This document shows positions 53,258 through 60,640 of a DNA stretch of 64,000 bases, piece after piece. The notes beneath the pieces were generated by a model that had not been told where the DNA came from, ran no database searches, and saw only the letters and a list, made by a program, of their open reading frames with translations. The number at the start of each line of letters is the position of its first letter. Positions within the stretch are counted from its first letter, which is position 1. A program made the translations under genes and the position numbers. This DNA is from JBBAEV01 sp041655735 (GTDB lineage: Bacteria > Bacillota_I > Bacilli_A > RF39 > UBA660): positions 1 to 64,000 of the forward strand of contig JBBAEV010000001.1 of the NCBI GenBank assembly GCA_041655735.1. Reading direction: 5' to 3'.

Positions 53258-54810
53258 TTGGCTTCTTCATTTGCTCTTGTTTCTCTAACCACTGTTATTT
53301 TAATAGTGCCCGGATATTTCATTTCTTTTTCTATTTTTTCTTTTATATCTCTAGCTACTTTATGACTAGTTGAATCATCTACTTCTTCAGGTTTAACAAT
53401 TACTCTAATTTCTCTTCCAGCTTGCATTGCATATGATTTATCTACGCCTTTAATTTCATTTGCAATATTTTCTAATTGTTCTAATCTTTTTATGTAATTT
53501 TCTAATGAATCACTTCTAGCACCGGGTCTTGATGCAGAAAGAGCATCAGCTATTGCTACTAATACCGAAATAACACTAGTTGCTTCTTTATCGCCATGAT
53601 GAGATGCAATCGAATTAATAACAACTTCTTTTTCACCATATTTTTTAGCTAAATCTTCACCTATTTCAATGTGACTTCCTTCTACTTCATGATCAATAGA
53701 TTTACCTATATCATGTAATAACCCAGCTCTTTTCGCTAAATTTACATCTTCGCCTATTTCTGAAGCCATAATACCAGCCAAATGCCCAACTTCTTTCGAA
53801 TGATTTAAAGCATTTTGACCATAACTCGTTCTAAAATGAAGTTTACCTAACATCTTAATAAGTTCAGAATCCATTTTAGTTATAGCAAGTTCAAATAAAG
53901 ATTCTTCACCATATTCTTTTATCTTGTTATTGATTTCTTTACTTGTTTTATCATACAATTCTTCAATTCTACCTGGATGAATACGGCCATCTTTAATTAA
54001 AATCTCTAAGGTTTGTCTAGCTATTTCTCTCCTTAATGGATCAAAACTAGATAAAACTACTGCTTCTGGAGTATCATCAACTATAAGATCAACACCAGTA
54101 ATAGCTTCAATAGTTCTAATATTCCTTCCTTCTCTACCAATAATACGACCTTTCATTTCATCACTAGGTAGTGTTACAACTGTAACAGTTTGTTCATTAG
54201 CAACATCTGATGCATATCTTTGCATTGCTTCTACTAGTAGATTTTTTGCAATCTTATCCACATTTAATTTTGCTTCATTTTCTCTTTCTTTAATATACTC
54301 TGCTATTTCCTTAGTCATTTGACCTTCAACACGTTCCATAACTAAATCATGAGCTTGTTTCCTTGAGAAACCAGAAACTTTTTCTAACAATGTTAATTGT
54401 TTTTGCATAATTTCTTCGATTTTTACTTCCTTTTTTTGGATATCTTTTTGTTTTTCAATTATATTATTTTCTTTTACTTCTAAAGCTTGTTCACGATTTT
54501 GAATAGTCTGATCCCTACGATCAATAATTCCTTCACGTTGGATCAATCTATCCTCAGAACCTTTTATTTCTTGTTTTCTTTCCTTTATTTCTTTATCGAA
54601 TTCCATTTTTAATTTATGTTGTTCTTCTTTGGTTTCTAAAATTGATTCTCTTTTTATTTTTTCAGCTTCTTTTTTAGCTTTTTCCAAAATGTTTTCAATT
54701 TTATTATCCATATTTCTTCTTTTAATATAATTAAAAATAACAGTTAAAAATATTCCTAAAAATATTCCAAATATTGAAAGTAAAACGGAGATATATACAG
54801 GCATTTCCAT
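53254..54810 (-). CDS. rny: ribonuclease Y
   Basis: 518 residues: N-terminal membrane anchor ([20 protein letters not shown]), long coiled coil (about 30-200), KH domain ([19 protein letters not shown]) and HD domain ([16 protein letters not shown]). It is the membrane-bound endonuclease that starts mRNA decay in Firmicutes. It follows recA, as in Bacillus, with its own consensus promoter. Confidence 0.97.
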   Translation of the reverse strand: MEMPVYISVLLSIFGIFLGIFLTVIFNYIKRRNMDNKIENILEKAKKEAEKIKRESILETKEEQHKLKMEFDKEIKERKQEIKGSEDRLIQREGIIDRRDQTIQNREQALEVKENNIIEKQKDIQKKEVKIEEIMQKQLTLLEKVSGFSRKQAHDLVMERVEGQMTKEIAEYIKERENEAKLNVDKIAKNLLVEAMQRYASDVANEQTVTVVTLPSDEMKGRIIGREGRNIRTIEAITGVDLIVDDTPEAVVLSSFDPLRREIARQTLEILIKDGRIHPGRIEELYDKTSKEINNKIKEYGEESLFELAITKMDSELIKMLGKLHFRTSYGQNALNHSKEVGHLAGIMASEIGEDVNLAKRAGLLHDIGKSIDHEVEGSHIEIGEDLAKKYGEKEVVINSIASHHGDKEATSVISVLVAIADALSASRPGARSDSLENYIKRLEQLENIANEIKGVDKSYAMQAGREIRVIVKPEEVDDSTSHKVARDIKEKIEKEMKYPGTIKITVVRETRANEEAK

Positions 54811-54879
54811 AATAACACCTCCATTTACTATTTTTTATATATGTTAAATTCTTTGACTAGAATTATAACACCTATACTC

Positions 54880-54908
54880 ATTGTAAGAGAGTGAACATTT
54901 TCTGTCAA
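54880..54908 (-). promoter_or_regulatory. rny promoter
   Basis: TTGACA (54908-54903), 17 bp, TACAAT (54885-54880). Confidence 0.85.
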
Positions 54909-54910
54909 GA

Positions 54911-54936
54911 AAAGAACATAAATTTATATGTTCTTA
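54911..54936 (-). terminator. recA terminator
   Basis: AAGAACATA/TATGTTCTT stem with T-rich tail, just past the recA stop. Confidence 0.75.
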
Positions 54937-55941
54937 TTTTGTTTTTATCCCAATATTATTGTATTCTCTAACTTTTTTTTCTAATTCTTCTCTTAAAGCT
55001 ATATTTTCTAATAATATGGCTTTTATATTTTCTTTACCCTGGCCTAATCTTTCACCTTTATATCCATACCAAGCACCACTTTTTTCAAGTATTCCAGCGT
55101 CTACCGCCAAATCAATAATTTCGCCTTCTCTGCTTACTCCACGACCATAAATGATATCAACAATGGCTTTTTTAAATGGTGGTGCGACTTTATTTTTAAC
55201 AACTTTAATAGTAGTCACATTACCAATCAAGTTATCGCCCATTTTTAACTGTTCATTACGTCTTACATCTAATCTAATAGTTGAATAAAATTTTAAAGCT
55301 CTACCCCCTGGAGTAGTTTCTGGATTGCCAAAAATAATTCCTACCTTTTCTCTTAGCTGATTAATAAATATAACAATTGTATTTGTTTTACTAATAGTTC
55401 CAGATAATTTACGAAGTGCTTGTGACATAAGTCTAGCCTGTACACCAATATGACTATCTCCCATTTCACCATCTATTTCAGCTTGTGGCACTAATGCTGC
55501 TACTGAATCAATCACAATAATATTCAAAGCCTTACTTTTTACTAAAGCATCACATATTTCTAAAGCTTGTTCTCCTGTGTCTGGTTGTGAAAGTAATAAT
55601 TCATCAGTATTAACCCCTAGATTTCTCGCATATACTGGATCTAATGCATGCTCTGCATCAATAAATGCTGCTTGACCTCCTTGTTTTTGTACTTCAGCTA
55701 TTGCATGTAAAGCAAATGTCGTTTTTCCGCTTGATTCTGGACCATATATTTCAATAATACGTCCCTTTGGATAGCCCCCTACTCCTAATGCTATATCAAG
55801 CATTATTGATCCACTAGAAAAAACCTCAATTTCTCTATTATTATTTTCTCCCAATCTCATTATGGCACCTTTACCAAATTGTTTTTCAATATCATTTAAT
55901 ACTTGATCAAGCTCTTTATTTATAATCTTTTTTTTCGTCAT
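54934..55941 (-). CDS. recA: recombinase RecA
   Basis: 335 residues. Walker [23 protein letters not shown], and the L1/L2 loops ([34 protein letters not shown]) are all normal. It forms filaments for homologous recombination and LexA cleavage. Consensus promoter and LexA box upstream. Confidence 0.98.
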   Translation of the reverse strand: MTKKKIINKELDQVLNDIEKQFGKGAIMRLGENNNREIEVFSSGSIMLDIALGVGGYPKGRIIEIYGPESSGKTTFALHAIAEVQKQGGQAAFIDAEHALDPVYARNLGVNTDELLLSQPDTGEQALEICDALVKSKALNIIVIDSVAALVPQAEIDGEMGDSHIGVQARLMSQALRKLSGTISKTNTIVIFINQLREKVGIIFGNPETTPGGRALKFYSTIRLDVRRNEQLKMGDNLIGNVTTIKVVKNKVAPPFKKAIVDIIYGRGVSREGEIIDLAVDAGILEKSGAWYGYKGERLGQGKENIKAILLENIALREELEKKVREYNNIGIKTK

Positions 55942-55974
55942 ATTTCATATCCTCCTCTAATTAATTACATATTT

Positions 55975-56003
55975 ATTGTACCTTATTTAAAAATAAATAT
56001 CAA
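55975..56003 (-). promoter_or_regulatory. recA promoter
   Basis: TTGATA (56003-55998), 17 bp, TACAAT (55980-55975), about 35 bp before the recA start. Confidence 0.85.
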
Positions 56004-56011
56004 TAGAAAAA

Positions 56012-56025
56012 CGAACATTTGTTTG
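56012..56025 (-). promoter_or_regulatory. LexA (DinR) SOS box upstream of recA
   Basis: CGAACATTTGTTTG fits the Gram-positive CGAAC-N4-GTTYG operator. It ends 8 bp upstream of the recA -35 box, so recA is probably damage-inducible through LexA. Confidence 0.8.
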
Positions 56026-56057
56026 TGGTTTTTGTAAAGGCATTAACTACCAAAATA

Positions 56058-56088
56058 GAAAAACCCTATGTTCAAATAAGGTTTTTTA
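56058..56088 (-). terminator. pgsA terminator
   Basis: AAAAACCTTAT/ATAGGGTTTTT stem (one mismatch region) with T-run. Confidence 0.7.
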
Positions 56089-56116
56089 TATTTATTATTA
56101 ATAATAAAATTCAATA

Positions 56117-56719
56117 TTATTTTTTTTCCACAAAATATTTTTTATGATCATTATAATATTGTATTCCAGATATAACCGCAAGAACAGCAGCTAATACTAA
56201 TAAGAAATCTGCAACTCTTAAATTAAATATTTCGAATGGCAAATTATAAAATAATGTTAATACTATCCCAACCATTAAACAAGCTGCCTTTATTTTCCCC
56301 ATCATACTAGCTGCGACTACTTCTCCTTTATTACCAGCCACCATTTTTATCGCATTAGTAATACTATCTCTAACTACTACAATTACAGTTATAATTGGTG
56401 AAATAAACCCTTGAGCTGAAAGTATTATTAAAACTGAATTTACTAAAACTTTATCTGCTATTGAATCTAATACTTTACCAAAATCAGTTACTAAATTATA
56501 TTTCCTCGCAATACGGCCATCAAACCAATCAGTAAGAGAAGCTAATATAAATAAGACCCCTGAAATAATATATCGTAAATCAACATAAATACCGCTTACA
56601 ATATATTTTGGAAAGGTTAACCCAATAGTGTGAAATGGAAATATTAATATAATTATTATTAATAATGATAAAAGCAATCTAAGTACTGTTAATTTATTCG
56701 GTAAATTCATATTTCTCAT
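56117..56719 (-). CDS. pgsA: CDP-diacylglycerol-glycerol-3-phosphate 3-phosphatidyltransferase
   Basis: 200 residues, multi-pass. The CDP-alcohol phosphotransferase motif is complete: DWFDGRIARKYNLVTDFGK, LDSIADK. It commits CDP-DAG to phosphatidylglycerol. It lies 10 bp after the RodZ-like gene, as in Bacillus ymfM-pgsA. RBS AGGAGAG. Confidence 0.95.
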   Translation of the reverse strand: MRNMNLPNKLTVLRLLLSLLIIIILIFPFHTIGLTFPKYIVSGIYVDLRYIISGVLFILASLTDWFDGRIARKYNLVTDFGKVLDSIADKVLVNSVLIILSAQGFISPIITVIVVVRDSITNAIKMVAGNKGEVVAASMMGKIKAACLMVGIVLTLFYNLPFEIFNLRVADFLLVLAAVLAVISGIQYYNDHKKYFVEKK

Positions 56720-56729
56720 TTTATCTCTC

Positions 56730-57206
56730 CTATACTACTTCTTTATATATTATATTTGCTTCATCTTTATTAAACGCATCTGTTCCATACATACTCACAA
56801 TAATATAACCAATTACTATTATTAATAATCCAATTATTATATAAATTACCTTAGCAGGTATTTTCATTTTCTTTTCCTTATTTAAGGTATAAGGAGATAT
56901 TATTTTTTTCGATTCTTCTTTCTTTTCTTTCTTTGCTTTTTCAATATCATTAATTGGTATCTTTGATGTATAATCAAATAAAAACTCATTAAATTCATCA
57001 ACTAATTTTTCATAGTTAAGGCCCAAATACTTGGCATATTCTCTAATAAAATATTTCAAATAAAAAACATCTTTAAAAGCCTTTATATTACCCTCTTCAA
57101 TATTTTCTATTTGTGAAACTCTAAGTTTTAAATCTTCAGCGGCTTCTTCGATAGTAACACCATTACTCTCTCTCGCTTCTTTTAATTTTTGGCCTATTTC
57201 TTTCAT
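56730..57206 (-). CDS. RodZ-like HTH membrane protein
   Basis: 158 residues. An N-terminal Xre-type helix-turn-helix (IGQKLKEARESNGVTIEEAA, VSQIENIEEGN) is followed by a Lys/Glu linker and one membrane helix (AKVIYIIIGLLIIVIGYIIV), with only a short external end. RodZ links MreB to the wall machinery; the large periplasmic domain of full RodZ is missing. The position before pgsA-recA matches ymfM of Bacillus. Confidence 0.85.
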   Translation of the reverse strand: MKEIGQKLKEARESNGVTIEEAAEDLKLRVSQIENIEEGNIKAFKDVFYLKYFIREYAKYLGLNYEKLVDEFNEFLFDYTSKIPINDIEKAKKEKKEESKKIISPYTLNKEKKMKIPAKVIYIIIGLLIIVIGYIIVSMYGTDAFNKDEANIIYKEVV

Positions 57207-57261
57207 AAAATAAACACCTCTGTATTATATTATATACTTAAATAAAAAGTTTGTAAATTAA

Positions 57262-57774
57262 TTATTGTTCTACTACAGAATACCTTCTATTATTAATACT
57301 ATAATATCCAAGTCTTTTTTGTGGTGCATTTTCTATCACTATTTTTTTGCCATCTATTATAACATCAGGACAACCATTATAAGGCCTTCCAAAATGACAA
57401 TTAAGTTTAACTGTTTCTTCCTCAGCACTTGAAATTATAATTTTATCAATATTTGGACATTGTCTATAACGAAAACCATCAACTAAAGTTTTTAGGCCTG
57501 ATACAGATAATTTTGTTAAATTTGGACAATCATCTATAAAAAAATTACCTAATTTTACTATTTCTCCCGTTATTTCAATTTCTTGAAGGAAAAACAAATT
57601 TATAACCGAGAAATCTTGTAACACAACATTGTCTCCTGTTATTATAATTTTTTTATATTCATTACAATCTGGAAAATTACTATAATCAACCTTTACTCCT
57701 TTCAATATATTTCCTTCGGGATTACTAAGGTTAATTATAAGATTTGGTTCTATTTCTTCGAAATAATGTTCCAC
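57262..57774 (-). CDS. hypothetical leucine-rich-repeat-like protein
   Basis: 170 residues with an irregular beta repeat about 23 long: LQEIEITGEIVKLGNFFID, CPNLTKLSVSGLKTLVDGF, CPNIDKIIISSAEEETV. This resembles BspA-type (LRR_5) repeats, with Cys-Pro turns. No signal peptide is seen, so it may be cytoplasmic. Function unknown. The remnant at 57885-58061 looks like a decayed relative. Confidence 0.65.
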   Translation of the reverse strand: MEHYFEEIEPNLIINLSNPEGNILKGVKVDYSNFPDCNEYKKIIITGDNVVLQDFSVINLFFLQEIEITGEIVKLGNFFIDDCPNLTKLSVSGLKTLVDGFRYRQCPNIDKIIISSAEEETVKLNCHFGRPYNGCPDVIIDGKKIVIENAPQKRLGYYSINNRRYSVVEQ

Positions 57775-57884
57775 TTTACTCCTTCTCTAAGATATATTTA
57801 AATTATGAAACACATCTTAAATATACTATGATTTAAAATAATTGTAAATAAAAATACTAATAATAGTATCTTAATACAACATAA

Positions 57885-58061
57885 TTAACTACCCCTTTTA
57901 TAAAGGGACCTTCATATTAATAGCTGTAATGTTTTTATTTCATCAGGAAAATTTAATTTAGGAACACCTAGAAAACTAGATTTTAAATGTATCCTTTCAT
58001 TTCAAACATTATTTAAGTATATTTCTCCATTATTGGTCTAAGGTGCATCAATGATTTCCAT
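57885..58061 (-). pseudogene. decayed small relative of the LRR-like gene
   Basis: One frame from ATG 58061 (RBS-like GGAGCG) reads protein-like but has internal TAG and two TGA stops: MEIIDAP, TNNGEIYLNNV, then NERIHLKSSFLGVPKLNFPD and EIKTLQLLI. The last part resembles the start of the 170-residue neighbour (strand, P, D, KK). It occupies the gap between divergent genes; the rest of 57775-58191 shows only AT-rich sequence and a short CCCTTT/AAAGGG hairpin. Confidence 0.5.
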
Positions 58062-58191
58062 TTTTATTCTTCGCTCCTAATAGAAACGAGTAATTATAAT
58101 TCTATCACTTTTTTATGCTTTGCTAAATAATTATTTATTTGACTTTTTATATCAAATGATTATAATAATACGCATTAAAAGGAGAATCTAA

Positions 58192-58767
58192 ATGTTAAGG
58201 ATAGCAAAGGAAACTGGAAACAACGATTATTATTTATTTAATCCCGAAGAAGGGTATATTTTAACATTACAGGATAATCGCGAAACCGTCGGAGATCTTT
58301 ATTTTAGTTTTAAAAGGTTTGAAAGAAAAGAACCTGTCGTCATAAATAAAAATGATGAATTTAAAATAATAGTAAATCATTCTGAGCCACTATTTTCATT
58401 TATTGACAAACTTTTTGATAGTAGCACTAAATCAAAGAACAATAATTATTTTGATAGTAAAAACAATACTTTAACACATTTTGATGAAAATGAGATTCGT
58501 GATTTAGCCAATATATTTAAAATACAGAAAACCAAAAATAACATTTCTATAACTTATATCAAGAAAAATGATACACCATTTCATGATTCAATAAGAATCA
58601 TTTGTTTAAGAGGATCTAAAGATAATCCCGGCTTAGCTTACGCTCTTTGCGACCTTATCGATAATATAAAAGCATTTAAAGACACCGCTTTAGTTACAGA
58701 TTCTTATAGAGAAATGATGAAATTAATGCTTAATGAAGAAAAAACATCAGAAATGATATATGAATAA
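58192..58767 (+). CDS. hypothetical protein
   Basis: 191 residues, soluble, with no recognised domain. It begins LRIAKETGNNDYYLFNPEEGYIL and has a conserved-looking C-terminal stretch SIRIICLRGSKDNPGLAYALCDLIDNI. The RBS AAAAGGAGAATC precedes ATG. It is plus-strand and convergent to rnpB, sharing the terminator. Confidence 0.7.
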   Translation: MLRIAKETGNNDYYLFNPEEGYILTLQDNRETVGDLYFSFKRFERKEPVVINKNDEFKIIVNHSEPLFSFIDKLFDSSTKSKNNNYFDSKNNTLTHFDENEIRDLANIFKIQKTKNNISITYIKKNDTPFHDSIRIICLRGSKDNPGLAYALCDLIDNIKAFKDTALVTDSYREMMKLMLNEEKTSEMIYE

Positions 58768-58794
58768 AAAAGACTCTAAATAGAGTCTTCTTAA
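58768..58794. terminator. bidirectional terminator between orf191 and rnpB
   Basis: AAGACTCTA/TAGAGTCTT stem with T-rich right side and A-rich left side. Confidence 0.75.
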
Positions 58795-58795
58795 C

Positions 58796-59137
58796 ATTAA
58801 TATTCTATAAGCCATGTTCTGTAATTGACAAACATTTATCTATGAAATTCATCTTCTAATCAGTTCAATTCCCTATAGAAGTGCCCCTACCAAATTTGGG
58901 TTTCTCGCTCGTGGGGTTTATCACGTTCCACTCCCTTTATTTCTAAAAGGCATCGTCACTTTGACACTTTTACATTCTACTAAAACCATATTAAAAACTT
59001 AGGTTTATTCGAAAGCCGTTAACATAAGTTACCTTAGGTTATTTTTTCCCTAAGCACGAACACTACTATCAATCGCAGATAGTGCGAGCATGGACTTTCC
59101 TCTACATTATTCATGCAGCGTTTGTCCGAATATTAAT
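58796..59137 (-). ncRNA. rnpB: RNase P RNA, type B
   Basis: The minus strand has the RNase P core: AACGCTGCATGAATAATG, GTAGAGGAAAGTCCATGCTCGC, and GAACATGGCTTATAGAAT near the 3' end. Terminal helix P1 pairs ATTAATATTC (59137-59128) with GAATATTAAT (58805-58796), fixing the ends. About 342 nt, normal for a Firmicutes type B RNA. It processes tRNA 5' ends. Its first bases overlap the gpsB stop codon at 59133-59135. Confidence 0.95.
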
Positions 59138-59459
59138 CATCATTTCCATAAACTACTTTTTCAAGTTCAGAAATTCTTCTTAGTAAATCAAGATTAGTTA
59201 TTTCTTTTTCTCCTTGTTGTTTAGCTAATTCTATTTTCATTCTAAGATTTCTAATCTCATTTTTAAGATTAACATTTTCTTCAATTAGTTCCTTTTTTTC
59301 AGCTTCTACTTTTTTTACTATTCTGATAAATGCTTCATAATCCTTCATAATAGTATCTAAATACTTATCTACTTCTGGTAAACGATATCCCCTAGTATCA
59401 ATTTTAAATTCTTTACTTAAGATATCTTCAGGTGTAAGTACTATTTGTTCTAAATACAT
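59133..59459 (-). CDS. gpsB: DivIVA-family cell division protein GpsB
   Basis: Start ATG 59459 with RBS GAGGTGAGTG. 108 residues: DivIVA N-terminal membrane/PBP-binding region (TPEDILSKEFKIDTRGYRLPEVDKYLD), coiled coil (about 35-85) and a short C-terminal helix (DLLRRISELEKVV). GpsB shuttles class A PBPs between septum and side wall. In Bacillus gpsB is also next to rnpB. A class A PBP is 1.2 kb away. Confidence 0.93.
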   Translation of the reverse strand: MYLEQIVLTPEDILSKEFKIDTRGYRLPEVDKYLDTIMKDYEAFIRIVKKVEAEKKELIEENVNLKNEIRNLRMKIELAKQQGEKEITNLDLLRRISELEKVVYGNDD

Positions 59460-59521
59460 TTCACTCACCTCGCCCTTACACCTATATTTTCGCAAAAAAA
59501 TGACAAAAAGTCAATTTTATT

Positions 59522-59803
59522 TTAAGTTTTGTTCTTTTTAAACAAAATTCCTTCTTTAGTTTGTTTTACTGTTTGATGTGCTGTAATCGCAAGTCCAGCA
59601 GAAATCAACCCTTCTACTATTGTTTCGGCACTAAATCCTGAAATAAACATATTAAAAACAATTCCTAGAAGCATTAATATCCATAAAATTATCCAATTTG
59701 GAATAGAAGGAGTATGCTTCAAAACCATCCCTATCACAATCAATCCAGCACTCACCAACAGCATCCCAGAAGATATATCAACTTTTTCTAAAAACGTATC
59801 CAT
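59522..59803 (-). CDS. phage holin-like small membrane protein
   Basis: Start ATG 59803 behind GGGTGATAAT. 93 residues with three helices (GMLLVSAGLIVIGMVL, WIILWILMLLGIVFNMFI, VEGLISAGLAITAHQTVKQ) and a Lys-rich C-terminus. The last helix and GLAITAHQ pattern match holins of the phi LC3/Hol44 kind. No lysin or phage genes adjoin it, so it may be a domesticated small membrane protein. Confidence 0.65.
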   Translation of the reverse strand: MDTFLEKVDISSGMLLVSAGLIVIGMVLKHTPSIPNWIILWILMLLGIVFNMFISGFSAETIVEGLISAGLAITAHQTVKQTKEGILFKKNKT

Positions 59804-59850
59804 ATTATCACCCATTAAATAATATGTAAATATAATAATATTTATTTATA

Positions 59851-59937
59851 TTATTTCTTAATAAATAATATTAATTTAATATATCTTAAATCATCAAACA
59901 TTTCCTCAAATACATTATTAATAAAAAGACTTTTCAT
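59851..59937 (-). CDS. possible 28-residue small protein
   Basis: ATG 59937 has a strong RBS (GAAAGGAGAATAT). The peptide reads MKSLFINNVFEEMF then DDLRYIKLILFIKK and stops at 59851. A promoter-like TTGTCG, 17 bp, TATAAG lies upstream on the minus strand. Not recognised. It could be a leader for the holin-like gene. Confidence 0.45.
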   Translation of the reverse strand: MKSLFINNVFEEMFDDLRYIKLILFIKK

Positions 59938-60030
59938 AATATATTCTCCTTTCAAAAGCATTCTATCATATCTTATAATTACTTTCATTTAATTCGACAA
60001 TACGTATATAAAAAAGACATGATAAATTAT

Positions 60031-60059
60031 GGAAATAAAAAGGTTTTTATAGTATAATT
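60031..60059 (+). promoter_or_regulatory. recU-pbp1A promoter
   Basis: TGGAAA, about 17 bp, TATAAT, ending some 16 bp before the recU start. Confidence 0.55.
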
Positions 60060-60074
60060 ATTAAAGGTGGTTAT

Positions 60075-60638
60075 ATGATATATCAAAACAAAATAAAAAA
60101 ACAAATTGATAAAAAGGATAATTATGCTAATAGAGGTATGAGTCTAGAAGATGATATTAATATAACTAATGAATATTATTTAATAAATGATATTGCAGTT
60201 ATTTATAAAAAACCGACACCAATAAAAATAACTAAAGTAGATTATCCATCGCGAAATAAGGCAAAAATAAAAGAGGCTTTTTTTAAATTACCATCAACTA
60301 CTGATTATAATGGGGTGTACAAAGGAAAATATATTGATTTTGAAGCTAAACAAACAAATTCTAAAACTTCTTTTCCTTTAGATAATATTCACAAACATCA
60401 AATTGAACACATAAAAAAAGTAATTAGTCATGGTGGTATTGCTTTTTTAATAATTAGATTTTGTTTATTAAATAAAACATTTATTTATATGGGAAAAGAT
60501 TTACTGAATTATTTAGAAAAAGAAAAAAGAAAATCAATTCCATTAAATGAATTTAAAGAAAAAGGTTATGAAATAAAAATAAAGTATAATCCAAGAATAG
60601 ATTATTTAAATATTCTTGAAAAATATATGGAGGTATAA
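60075..60638 (+). CDS. recU: Holliday junction resolvase RecU
   Basis: 187 residues. N-terminal ANRGMSLEDDINITNEYY, then catalytic STTDYNGVYKGKYIDFEAKQT (D, E, K of the nuclease core) and FPLDNIHKHQIEHIKKV. It resolves Holliday junctions. The pair recU-pbp1A, 2-nt gap, is the classical Bacillus order. RBS AAAGGTGG. Confidence 0.95.
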   Translation: MIYQNKIKKQIDKKDNYANRGMSLEDDINITNEYYLINDIAVIYKKPTPIKITKVDYPSRNKAKIKEAFFKLPSTTDYNGVYKGKYIDFEAKQTNSKTSFPLDNIHKHQIEHIKKVISHGGIAFLIIRFCLLNKTFIYMGKDLLNYLEKEKRKSIPLNEFKEKGYEIKIKYNPRIDYLNILEKYMEV

Positions 60639-60640
60639 AA

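Noticed and set aside
57885..58061. Evidence that UGA codes for Trp
   Set aside because: The frame also has TAG, and all intact genes here use UGG for Trp; decay is simpler.
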